Source: Chthonomonas sp. UBA6659
GTDB taxonomy: Bacteria > Armatimonadota > Fimbriimonadia > Fimbriimonadales > Fimbriimonadaceae
DNA length: 58,403 nt
Assembly (NCBI GenBank): GCA_002455425.1
Contig: DKKT01000086.1
Span: 317 to 58,719 of the forward strand
Direction: 5' to 3'
The translations under genes and the position numbers were made by a program. The first letter of the stretch is position 1, and each line of letters opens with the position of its first letter. This document shows positions 40,837-48,682 of this stretch, one piece after another. The notes under the pieces are model-generated. The model saw nothing but the letters and a program-made list of their open reading frames with translations, was not told the origin of the DNA and made no database searches.

Positions 40837-41960
40837 TTGAACCACATCTCCTCCGCAAAGTTCTCGTCGCCCGTGTAGACCCATCGCACTCTCGTGTTGG
40901 GATCGCCATAGAGGTGCATTTCTGATTCGTCATCGACAATGTTGCCCCAGCTGATTGTCACGACGTAGATACTCAAAGGATTCGCAATCCACCTCGCGAG
41001 ATTGCTGTCAAGGAACTCTTCCCGAGCCTTGGTTGCGACCACGCCTTCGCGCAGTTTCAGAAACAAATCGTGAGCTGCGACGTCATGCCCTGCCACCATC
41101 ACCGCTTGAGGATAGCCAATCAAGCACATATTCTCAACATATTCGCCATAACTTGTCATATGTGGCAACAGGATGGATTCGAAGAAATCACTGTTCGTGC
41201 CCGCATAGCAACTGTCGAGAAAGGCAAATGTCACAGGCGGAATGTTGGTACTGTTGTGGGGTGGAAGTCCCGTACCATTCATGCTGGCTCGCCAATCAAA
41301 GTAATTCGGAATCGCGTTGATCATAAAGGGTTGAGCCAGCACTTCATCCCAGTTGTCGGTCCAGTGCCTATCGACGTCACCGTGCACGCCGATATGGTAG
41401 ATTCCCGCCCCTGAAAAGAGATCGTAGAGATCGGCCGGATTCCAGTCCATGGTCGACAGCTCGTGGATGTCCCAACCGAGGTTCTCCATTAGGACTCTCG
41501 TCCGCTCGATTCCATCGGTATTCAGGTAGTCATTCCACTCATCGACCTGAGCGAGGCCGATCTTGTTCTTGACCGGAGCCGAATCCTCGGCCTCGTAAAC
41601 AACACCGTAACTATCGATCGCCTCGAATCGAACCACAAGTTGGGTGCCATTCCCGAAGACGGTGCTGTCAAACGTCGCCTCGCCACCGATCGACATCGGT
41701 TGGGGCTCACCCACGATGTGGATGTACTCGTCGACGGTGTATCCGCCGACCTTGAGACATGCGTACACAAAGTAGCGCGGCCCACGGCCATCGGCAGGAC
41801 CTACCATCGCGTTACCCGAGACGTGGTTGTTCGTGCTGTAAAAGTAGGGCGGCATCGGTGCGCCGCCGGCGGGGACCGCGCAAAAGGGCCCGCCGGAAGG
41901 CTGTGCCCCGGCGAAAGTCGTCGCTACGATGGAGAACAAGAGTGTCAGTGCTCTCACCAT
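40833..41960 (-). CDS. secreted caspase-like (clan CD) cysteine peptidase, putative
   Basis: 375 residues with a signal peptide (ALTLLFSIVATTFAGAQ). In the second half IYHIGVHGD (His193) and VTFAFLDSCYAG (Cys251) give the His-Gly and Asp-x-Cys dyad of clan CD peptidases (gingipain, caspase, metacaspase); the spacing of 58 residues is plausible. The N-terminal half (about 40-130) is beta-rich. A run of 9 C on the plus strand lies 14 bases before ATG 41960. Base composition is visibly less GC-rich than the neighbours, hinting at transfer. No zymogen or partner domain was recognised other than the coupled PepSY gene. Confidence 0.6.
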   Translation of the reverse strand: MVRALTLLFSIVATTFAGAQPSGGPFCAVPAGGAPMPPYFYSTNNHVSGNAMVGPADGRGPRYFVYACLKVGGYTVDEYIHIVGEPQPMSIGGEATFDSTVFGNGTQLVVRFEAIDSYGVVYEAEDSAPVKNKIGLAQVDEWNDYLNTDGIERTRVLMENLGWDIHELSTMDWNPADLYDLFSGAGIYHIGVHGDVDRHWTDNWDEVLAQPFMINAIPNYFDWRASMNGTGLPPHNSTNIPPVTFAFLDSCYAGTNSDFFESILLPHMTSYGEYVENMCLIGYPQAVMVAGHDVAAHDLFLKLREGVVATKAREEFLDSNLARWIANPLSIYVVTISWGNIVDDESEMHLYGDPNTRVRWVYTGDENFAEEMWFK

Positions 41961-41973
41961 GGCAAGGACCCTA

Positions 41974-41982
41974 CCCCCCCCC
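41974..41982. repeat. 9-base C homopolymer upstream of the caspase-like gene
   Basis: A C9 run (G9 on the coding strand) 14-22 bases before ATG 41960. Long G/C runs at this place can slip and alter expression; it may equally be a sequencing artefact. Confidence 0.6.
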
Positions 41983-42063
41983 ACAATGACATGTCAACTG
42001 TCTCGGGCTCGATTTTCGGAAGTCGTGAGGGCCAAAGCATGGTCGCTGCAGTAAGCTCGTTCG

Positions 42064-43329
42064 ATGTGTCCGCTCCTCTGCGCGATCGCCCTCATCGGCA
42101 CCCAGCCCGATCCATCGACGGCATGGCTACGAATGCACGCCGCTCCGATCCCCGATCCGGATGCCCTGTCCCCGCAGACCGAGCGGGCGCTTGAACGAGC
42201 CATCGGATCGAGCCGGGTCGTCATGCTGGGAGAATTGACGCACGGCGACGGAACGTCCTTCCGCCTCAAGACGAGGGTGGTGAAGTTTCTCCACCGCAAG
42301 ATGGGCTTCGACGTCCTCATCTGGGAATCCGGGCTTTACGACTGCGCGATGATGGATGCCGCCCTTTCCGGCCCGCTTCCGATCCGAAAAGTAGCGCGGA
42401 TGGGGGTGTTTCGACACTGGTCCACGGCGGCCGAGTCGCTGCCGATCTTCGATTACGCTCGCCGGACCCGAGGGACGGTACGGCCGTTGAGGATGGCCGG
42501 CTTCGATCTCCAACCCTCAGGTTCGGGCAGTGGTCGGCAGTTCGAGACCATGCTCGGATGGTTCGACGGTCGGCCTGAGCTCAGCGCCACGGATCGGGCG
42601 TTGATCCGGGCCGCGCAAGCCGACGTGGAGCGAAACCCACGCTCGATGGCGCTCGTGAACACCGGCCCGCTCTTCCTCAAGGCGTATGAGGCGAACCCGA
42701 TCTTCTTCGACCGGGCTTGGCCGGAGCCGGCATTCCGGCGACGGGTCCTCGTGAGCGCCGCCCGATACGCGGAGATGATGGCCCTTGAGCGCGAACGACA
42801 GCTGGGCAACGTCCCGTTCGCCGTCCCTTACAACCTGCGGGAGAAGGTGAACGCCGAGAACCTGCTCGCCCTTCTCGAGGGTCCGTTCCGCGGGCGGAAG
42901 GCGATCGTCTGGGCTCACAACACGCATGTCTTCAAAGGGCTTCCAGGGCGTGGCGCCGGCGTCGGTCTTACCCCGGGCCCGACCGAACCCGACTCCATGA
43001 CCCGGCTCGTTGCGCCGAAGCTCGGATACGGCCTTTACTCGATTGGGGTCGTCGCGTTCCAAGGAAGCTGGTCGTGGTTGGGTGGGCTACCCATCCGCTA
43101 CCACGATGCCCACCCCGAGTCGCTCGAAGCGAGCCTACGATCTTTGGGCCATCGTCAGGCGTTTCTCGACCTCCGGTCGGTTCCCCGTAGGCATCCGCTC
43201 CGCGCTCCGCGGATCGGTCTCATCGACCAGCAAAATCCATGGCCGCTGACCCTCGCCTGGGCTGACGGCTTCGACGGGCTCCTCTACGTCGACACGATGG
43301 TGCCCCGAGTGCAACTCGGGAGCCGCTAA
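42064..43329 (+). CDS. erythromycin esterase-family protein
   Basis: 421 residues of the EreA/EreB-like family (PF05139). Near the N-terminus VVMLGELTHGDGTSFRLKTRVVKFLH contains the conserved Glu-His motif (GExTHG); the second conserved part, AENLLALLEGPFRGRKAIVWAHNTHV, carries the catalytic His of the WAHNxH block. Many chromosomal members are not resistance enzymes, so macrolide hydrolysis should not be assumed. A weak hydrophobic start but no strong signal peptide. It is divergent from the caspase-like gene and ends 1 base before the convergent thioredoxin stop. Confidence 0.85.
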   Translation: MCPLLCAIALIGTQPDPSTAWLRMHAAPIPDPDALSPQTERALERAIGSSRVVMLGELTHGDGTSFRLKTRVVKFLHRKMGFDVLIWESGLYDCAMMDAALSGPLPIRKVARMGVFRHWSTAAESLPIFDYARRTRGTVRPLRMAGFDLQPSGSGSGRQFETMLGWFDGRPELSATDRALIRAAQADVERNPRSMALVNTGPLFLKAYEANPIFFDRAWPEPAFRRRVLVSAARYAEMMALERERQLGNVPFAVPYNLREKVNAENLLALLEGPFRGRKAIVWAHNTHVFKGLPGRGAGVGLTPGPTEPDSMTRLVAPKLGYGLYSIGVVAFQGSWSWLGGLPIRYHDAHPESLEASLRSLGHRQAFLDLRSVPRRHPLRAPRIGLIDQQNPWPLTLAWADGFDGLLYVDTMVPRVQLGSR

Positions 43330-43330
43330 C

Positions 43331-43801
43331 CTACTTCCCAGTCGGAGACCACTTTTTGAGAAACTCCATGATCTTCGTGCGATCATGGTGATCGCCCTCC
43401 TCGAGCAACCCGGTGTCTTGAGAATGAAGCAGCTTTCCGTTCTTATCGAGAACAAAAAGGTGCGGGTAACCGGTGATTTTCGGATATTTGGAGAGCACCT
43501 CTTTGTTCTCGTTTTCCTTCGAGTAGTTGACTTTGACGACCACGAAGTTCTTCTTCAGCACGTCGGCGCAATCTCTGTTGTCGAGAAAGAACTGGTCGAG
43601 GCGCTTGCACCAGATGCACCATTCGCCGCCGACGTCGAGAATGATTCGCTTGTTTTCCTTCTTTGCCGTCTTGATCGCGGCGGCGATGTCTTTGGCCGCA
43701 TCGCGCTTCGGATCAAACGGTTCACGCGTCGGTTTCGGCTGCGTGAGCGCAACCGCAAACAGGCTCAGGACAAGCACGAAACACAGAAGAGGGTGCCGCA
43801 T
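43331..43801 (-). CDS. secreted thioredoxin-family protein
   Basis: 156 residues. A signal peptide (LLCFVLVLSLFAVALTQ) leads into a thioredoxin-like fold with the redox motif WCIWCKRLD and a cis-Pro region (ITGYPHLFVLDKNG). The short basic pre-domain has the KKENKRIILDVGGEWC layout of Thioredoxin_7 proteins, likely an oxidoreductase or reductase partner in the envelope. Located 20 bases after the SARP-like regulator and convergent with the erythromycin-esterase-like gene. Confidence 0.88.
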   Translation of the reverse strand: MRHPLLCFVLVLSLFAVALTQPKPTREPFDPKRDAAKDIAAAIKTAKKENKRIILDVGGEWCIWCKRLDQFFLDNRDCADVLKKNFVVVKVNYSKENENKEVLSKYPKITGYPHLFVLDKNGKLLHSQDTGLLEEGDHHDRTKIMEFLKKWSPTGK

Positions 43802-43821
43802 GGCCGACTATACCGCGTGGT

Positions 43822-46749
43822 TCAAGCGCGTCCGAGCGCGGCTTCGACTTCAGCCACTCCGGCTGTATTCCCCATCGTCTCGCGCAGGGCGAGCGCGCGC
43901 TCAAGGCTCTCGCGCCCCTCGACGGTGCGATCCATCGCGAGGAGGAGACGGCCCCGCTCGAAGAGCATCGTCGCGACCCCCCACCGATCGCCGATCTCGG
44001 TGTGGATCGCCTCGGACTCCTCGAACAGCGCCAACGCTGCCTGAGGATCGTCCGCGTCGAGCGCCACGAGGCCAAGGTTGCCGAGGAGGCCGGCTTGTCC
44101 CCGCCGATCGCCGAGGCGGGTATGGATCACAAGCGCTTCGCGGTAGAGGTTCTCGGCGCGAGCCGCGTCGCCTTGGCGTCGAGCCACGGTCCCGAGCCAG
44201 CCAAGGGACCGCGCGATCCCGCTCTCGTCGCCGATCGCCCGGCGCACGGTCAGACTACGTTCGAGCGCCTCTGCGGCCTCGATCAGGCGCCCGGCATCGG
44301 CGAGGGTCAGCCCGATCCAGTTGAGCGCGTTCCCCTCCCCGAAGCCATCCCCCAGGGCGACCCGGATGGCGAGCGCCTGGTCGAAAGCCACCAGCGCCGC
44401 GTCGTATGCCCCACGCTCGTACGCAACCGCGCCGAGGCCGTTCAGGGCGAGAGCGCGCGCGTCGTCGTTCGGGTCAAGTTGGAGCGCCTCACGATGCGCC
44501 CGCTCGGCTGCCTCGTAATCCCCCTGGAGGTACTTCAAACGTCCAAGTCCGTTCAGCGCGGCCGGGCGGTGAACAGACTCGGGCACCGCATCGAGGGCTT
44601 GCCTCACCCACGTCGCGCCCTCCGCCAAGTGGCTGCGGAGGTGCCAGAAGCGCCAGAGCGCGCAAACCAGTCTCAACGCCTCCTCGGAATCGGTGTCGAT
44701 CGCCACCGCGAGGGCGCGGCGCAGGTGCTCGTGCTCGATCGACAGGCGATCGAGGGCATCCATTTGTTCCGGACCTTGGAGTCGGCGGGCCTGGGTCTCG
44801 GCGAAATCGACCGCCCATGCGACGAGCCTCGTCGCGAACGCCTCCGTGCCTTGGGCGGGAGTTCCGCGAACGACGGCCCGAATCGTCTCGAGGAGGTTCG
44901 CGCGCGGTGCGCCGCCTTCCGACACGACCAGTGACGCTTCGTTCAACGCCAGGAGGTGATCCGGTGTCTTCGGCTCTCCGGTCAACTCGGTCAGGAGTTC
45001 GGTCGAGGCGGAACCGTCCAGGTACGCGAGGGCGGTGAGTGTTTGCCGTGCGCCGGGATCGAGGAGCGCGAGACTCCACTCGACGGTACTTCGGAGCGTG
45101 TGTTGACGATCGCCCGGGCGGCGCTGACGGTGCGGCCAATCGAGCACCTCGTCGAGACGGACGGCGATGTCCGCCGGCGAGAGGACGGCCGTCCGGGCCG
45201 CAACGAGTTCGATCGCAAGCGGGCTTCCCCCGAGCGCGCGGCAAATGTCGCGAACGTGAGCCTCGGCGTCGGGGTCCGAGCTCAGTTGGGGCGATGCACG
45301 GAGTCGAAACAGAGCGACGTCCTCGCCAGAACCCCCATCCAAGGGTGGGACTTCCACGACCTGCTCTTCGCCGGTGCCGAGCCGTCGCCGAGACGTCGTC
45401 ACGATCCGAAGTTGCGGAAGCCTTGCGAGCATCCCTTCGAGCACCCCGACAAGATCGCCTTGGATCTGCTCGAGGTTGTCCAGGATGAGCACCGTCGGAC
45501 CCTCGAGGTCCGCCACGACGGCGTCCAGATGGGCTTCGCCGTCGATACCCAGGACATCAGCAAGGGCCTTGAAGATGCGATCCGCGACCCCGACTTCGGC
45601 TAACCCGACCCAGACGACCCGATCCGCCTCGGCTTGCGCTCGTTCGCCCAGGGCGATCGCGAGGCGGGTTTTGCCGTTGCCGCCCGGTCCGACCAATGTC
45701 AGCAGTCGCGTATGGACCAAGGCCTTGAACGCGTGTCCCAAAAGTGCCTCGCGACCGACGAGCGGTCCGAGGCGCGGAAGCGCGCCGCCCCGGGGCGGTT
45801 CGACGAGGCGCACGAAACCAGGGCCGGCTGCGGCCATCCGCGCGCTCCCGATGGCACCGCTTAGCATTTCGGTCTCGTGCACTCGCCAATGAACCCCAGC
45901 GTCCGCCACTTCGAGCGGACCGGGCTCGCGTGCGATTTGGACTGGAAGCCCTTGCCGAGCGAGGGTGCGCCCCCTGGCCAGGGCGGCTTCGACGGACGGA
46001 CTTGACTCCGGTTCGCGGTCCGAGCTCAAAACCCACCAAGCGGTTGACGCCGACTGGCGCACGCGTTCGAGAACCAGGCGGCTCAGCCCCGTGCTTGGCT
46101 TCATGTCAAGCTCGCTCCGCAGTCGGCCTTGAAGCCGCCGGAATTCGGCCTCGGCCTCACGGGGCTTCCCCGCCTCGAACAAGAGCTCGATCAGCTCGGC
46201 CGCCGCCGCTTCGGAAGCCGGATCGAGAACGGTCGCCATCCTAGCCGCTTCCAGTCTCGCCGGAATCGAGCGGCACGTCACGCGCCATCGGTCGAGCACC
46301 TGCCGGGCACGATCGGCCACGCGAAGCCGCTCGTGAACCGCCCACGGCTCGAGTACACCGGGCAGGAACGGTCCTCGGATGATCTCGAGCGCCTCGCGCG
46401 CCCGGTGCGGAGCGTCGTCTGGCGTTGCTCGTTCGGCGATGGACGCAGCGCGAAGGAACGCATCCAGGTCCGTCTCGGCGTCCAACGTGACCGATTGACG
46501 GTCGGTCCGGAGCGCGTCGCCCAGGTCCTTCCGCAGAGAGGCCAGCGCTTGGCTGAGGCTGTTGTATGCCCGGGCAGAAGCGACACTCGGCCAAAGCCAC
46601 TCGATCAAGACATCGCGCCGGACCGGCACCCCCGCCTGCAGCGCGAGAATCGCGACCACGTGAGCGGTTTTCGACGTACGGAACCGCGCCACATGACGTT
46701 CACCGACGGTGACGCGGAGGCCGCCGAGGAGTTCGACCTGAACCCTCAT
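43822..46749 (-). CDS. SARP/AfsR-type STAND regulator (BTAD, NB-ARC, TPR)
   Basis: 975 residues. Residues 1-95 form an OmpR-like DNA-binding domain (RTSKTAHVVAILALQAG), followed by a bacterial transcriptional activation domain (about 100-250). A P-loop VGPGGNGKTRLAIALGE and VLILDNLEQI (Walker B) and TTSRRRLG (sensor) mark the NB-ARC ATPase. The last 300 residues are repeated TPR-like units (LNGLGRLKYLQGDYEAAERAHREAL and similar). Such proteins act as signal-responsive transcription regulators; the target here is unknown, though divergent acpS is only 35 bases away. Confidence 0.88.
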   Translation of the reverse strand: MRVQVELLGGLRVTVGERHVARFRTSKTAHVVAILALQAGVPVRRDVLIEWLWPSVASARAYNSLSQALASLRKDLGDALRTDRQSVTLDAETDLDAFLRAASIAERATPDDAPHRAREALEIIRGPFLPGVLEPWAVHERLRVADRARQVLDRWRVTCRSIPARLEAARMATVLDPASEAAAAELIELLFEAGKPREAEAEFRRLQGRLRSELDMKPSTGLSRLVLERVRQSASTAWWVLSSDREPESSPSVEAALARGRTLARQGLPVQIAREPGPLEVADAGVHWRVHETEMLSGAIGSARMAAAGPGFVRLVEPPRGGALPRLGPLVGREALLGHAFKALVHTRLLTLVGPGGNGKTRLAIALGERAQAEADRVVWVGLAEVGVADRIFKALADVLGIDGEAHLDAVVADLEGPTVLILDNLEQIQGDLVGVLEGMLARLPQLRIVTTSRRRLGTGEEQVVEVPPLDGGSGEDVALFRLRASPQLSSDPDAEAHVRDICRALGGSPLAIELVAARTAVLSPADIAVRLDEVLDWPHRQRRPGDRQHTLRSTVEWSLALLDPGARQTLTALAYLDGSASTELLTELTGEPKTPDHLLALNEASLVVSEGGAPRANLLETIRAVVRGTPAQGTEAFATRLVAWAVDFAETQARRLQGPEQMDALDRLSIEHEHLRRALAVAIDTDSEEALRLVCALWRFWHLRSHLAEGATWVRQALDAVPESVHRPAALNGLGRLKYLQGDYEAAERAHREALQLDPNDDARALALNGLGAVAYERGAYDAALVAFDQALAIRVALGDGFGEGNALNWIGLTLADAGRLIEAAEALERSLTVRRAIGDESGIARSLGWLGTVARRQGDAARAENLYREALVIHTRLGDRRGQAGLLGNLGLVALDADDPQAALALFEESEAIHTEIGDRWGVATMLFERGRLLLAMDRTVEGRESLERALALRETMGNTAGVAEVEAALGRA

Positions 46750-46784
46750 CCGCGGAGCCGTCCTCGGGTGTCATCATCACCGCC

Positions 46785-47132
46785 ATGTTGCATCCGATCG
46801 GCATCGACATCGTCTCGGTCGCGCGCATCGAGCGGGCGCTGCGGCGCCCACGATTTGTCGAACGGGTGCTGACTGCGCGGGAGCGCGATCACTGCCGCAC
46901 CGCGCAGCAAGTCGCCGGACGCTGGGCTGCCAAGGAGGCCGTCTGCAAATGCCTGGGTTGCGTCCTGCCGATGACCGCGATCGAGGTAACTCCGGGGCCA
47001 GACGGCGCGCCCGAAGTCCTGGTCGAGGGTCGGTCGATCTACCAGGGCCACCGCATCGCGGTGAGCATTTCGCACGAGCGCGAATTCGCGGCCGCCGTGG
47101 CGGTCCTTGAGCGAGAGCCGGCGGCTCAATGA
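46785..47132 (+). CDS. acpS: holo-[acyl-carrier-protein] synthase
   Basis: 115-residue phosphopantetheinyl transferase that activates ACP from coenzyme A. GIDIVSVARIERAL (Asp8) and RWAAKEAVCK (Glu51) are the magnesium-binding motifs, then ISHEREFAAAVAVLE. Length is typical. It starts 35 bases from the divergent SARP-like gene and its 3' end overlaps the convergent PhyH-like gene by 7 bases. coaE, which makes the donor coenzyme A, is in the same window. Confidence 0.93.
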   Translation: MLHPIGIDIVSVARIERALRRPRFVERVLTARERDHCRTAQQVAGRWAAKEAVCKCLGCVLPMTAIEVTPGPDGAPEVLVEGRSIYQGHRIAVSISHEREFAAAVAVLEREPAAQ

Positions 47133-47974
47133 GGCGCGGTGACCTCCGGCAAGCGAGTCGCGACCATCACGATCCGAGTCCTCCCGTGGTCGTCTTCGAG
47201 GACACCGCACGCGCCACCCCCCGGGCTGACCTCGACCTGAACTGCGGTTCCATCGAATCGGAGCAGCGGGTGGTAGAACCGCGCGATCGCCTCGGCGCGA
47301 CCTGTCGCGTAGTGCCCGATGAGCGACCGCCGGAAGCGGTCGTCGGTCGTGTTCGGCTCGCTGCCGTGGATCAGATTTCCGTGGAAGAAGAGAACGTCGC
47401 CGGCCTTCATCACGACATCGACGACCTCCATTTCCTGGGGAACGGGAATCGTCGTGCGGGTGAAGCTGCGCTCGGTGTCGGCGGGGATTTCGCACAAGAG
47501 CGGGAGCCGGTGGGAGCCGGGGACAACCTGGAGGCAACCGTTGGCGGCATCGCAGTCGTCCACGGCCAGCCACGCCGCGAGGCAGGTGCCAGGATGAACC
47601 TGGAGGTAGATCTGATCCTGATGCAGTGCCTGCCCTCGTGCACCGGGCGGCTTGAAATAGAACATGGTCTGGGCACAGTACGGTTCCTCGCCCAGGACGG
47701 CGGTCATGATTTCGCGAAGCCGGGGATCGAGCATGAAAGCCCGGCTCCGCTCGTCGAAGCGATGCGGGTGCACCATTCTCGGATACTGGGCAAGCGGATC
47801 GCCCGCCTCGATTCCCGAGTCGCGCCACTTCGCACCGTCGTCGAGGGTCGCGTTCAAGTGCTCGAAGTGCTCCCGGTAGGCCCCGATCTCCTCCCAAGAA
47901 AACAGGCCCTGCGCCACAAAGAAGCCGTCTTGCTCCCACTGGTTTCGCCACCCCGGATCGATCGTTGTCATCAT
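47126..47974 (-). CDS. phytanoyl-CoA dioxygenase-family protein
   Basis: 282 residues of a Fe(II)/2-oxoglutarate-dependent oxygenase. The iron motif is H118-x-D120 (ALHQDQIYLQ) and H203 (LIHGSEPN), and the 2-oxoglutarate Arg is at 215-216 (RFRRSLIGHY). The preceding segment CLQVVPGSHRLP is family-typical. Substrate unknown. No obvious neighbours of related function. Confidence 0.9.
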   Translation of the reverse strand: MMTTIDPGWRNQWEQDGFFVAQGLFSWEEIGAYREHFEHLNATLDDGAKWRDSGIEAGDPLAQYPRMVHPHRFDERSRAFMLDPRLREIMTAVLGEEPYCAQTMFYFKPPGARGQALHQDQIYLQVHPGTCLAAWLAVDDCDAANGCLQVVPGSHRLPLLCEIPADTERSFTRTTIPVPQEMEVVDVVMKAGDVLFFHGNLIHGSEPNTTDDRFRRSLIGHYATGRAEAIARFYHPLLRFDGTAVQVEVSPGGGACGVLEDDHGRTRIVMVATRLPEVTAPH

Positions 47975-48033
47975 GCTAAGGATACAACGCTTTCGGGGTC
48001 GAGCCCGTCCTTATCCATACTCGGAGGCCAATC

Positions 48034-48678
48034 GTGAAGCTGCTCACCGAATTCGTCGGTTCCTTCCTGTTCATGCTCGTCATCGCGATGATCGCACCGA
48101 CCGGCGCACCGATGACCGCCCTCGCCATCGGAGCGGCGCTCATGACGATGGTCTACATGGGTGGCCATGTCTCGGGTGCCCATTACAATCCGGCCGTGTC
48201 GTTGGCGATCCTCATTCGTGGCAAGATGACCGCCACTGAAATGCTCCAGTATTGGGCCGCTCAGATCGCGGGCGGTCTCGCGGCGTTCTTTGTCGGTGCT
48301 TGGATCGTCGGAGGGCCGGTCGATCTCAAACCCGCGGCGGACTATTCGACCGGTCAGGCTCTCGCGGTCGAAATCCTCTTCACGACGATGCTCGCTCTCA
48401 CGGTTCTGAACGTGGCGACGGCCAAGAAGACAGCCGGTAACTCGTACTTCGGGCTTGCGATCGCGTTCGTGGTGGTCGCCGGCGCACTCGCCGGTGGCGG
48501 CATCTCCGGTGGCGCCTTCAACCCTGCCGTCGGGATCGGCGCGACGGTCGTGAATGCCGTCCAAGGCAACGGCGACTACGGGTCGGTCTGGATCTACCTC
48601 GTCGGTCCGTTCCTCGGCGCGGCGATCGCCGCATTCCTCTTCAAGCTCCAAGGCGGAGAATCGGAGGCGGACGCTTAG
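48034..48678 (+). CDS. MIP-family aquaporin/glycerol channel-like protein
   Basis: 214 residues, six transmembrane helices plus two half-helices. The two NPA boxes are at 52-54 (AHYNPAVSLA) and 163-165 (AFNPAVGIG). After the second NPA the usual Arg of the selectivity filter is replaced by Val, so the pore may pass something other than water. GTG start 48034 with GGAGG 7 bases upstream. It is followed 4 bases later by recN and is probably co-transcribed with it. Confidence 0.88.
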   Translation: MKLLTEFVGSFLFMLVIAMIAPTGAPMTALAIGAALMTMVYMGGHVSGAHYNPAVSLAILIRGKMTATEMLQYWAAQIAGGLAAFFVGAWIVGGPVDLKPAADYSTGQALAVEILFTTMLALTVLNVATAKKTAGNSYFGLAIAFVVVAGALAGGGISGGAFNPAVGIGATVVNAVQGNGDYGSVWIYLVGPFLGAAIAAFLFKLQGGESEADA

Positions 48679-48682
48679 GGCG

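Noticed and set aside
40837..40845. Alternative GTG 40845 start for the PepSY protein
   Set aside because: It has only 2-4 bases between Shine-Dalgarno and start; GTG 40836 makes a GTGA overlap with the upstream stop, the more usual coupling.
43331..43801. Second selenoprotein candidate in the thioredoxin
   Set aside because: Its redox motif has two ordinary cysteines (WCIWC) and no in-frame TGA.
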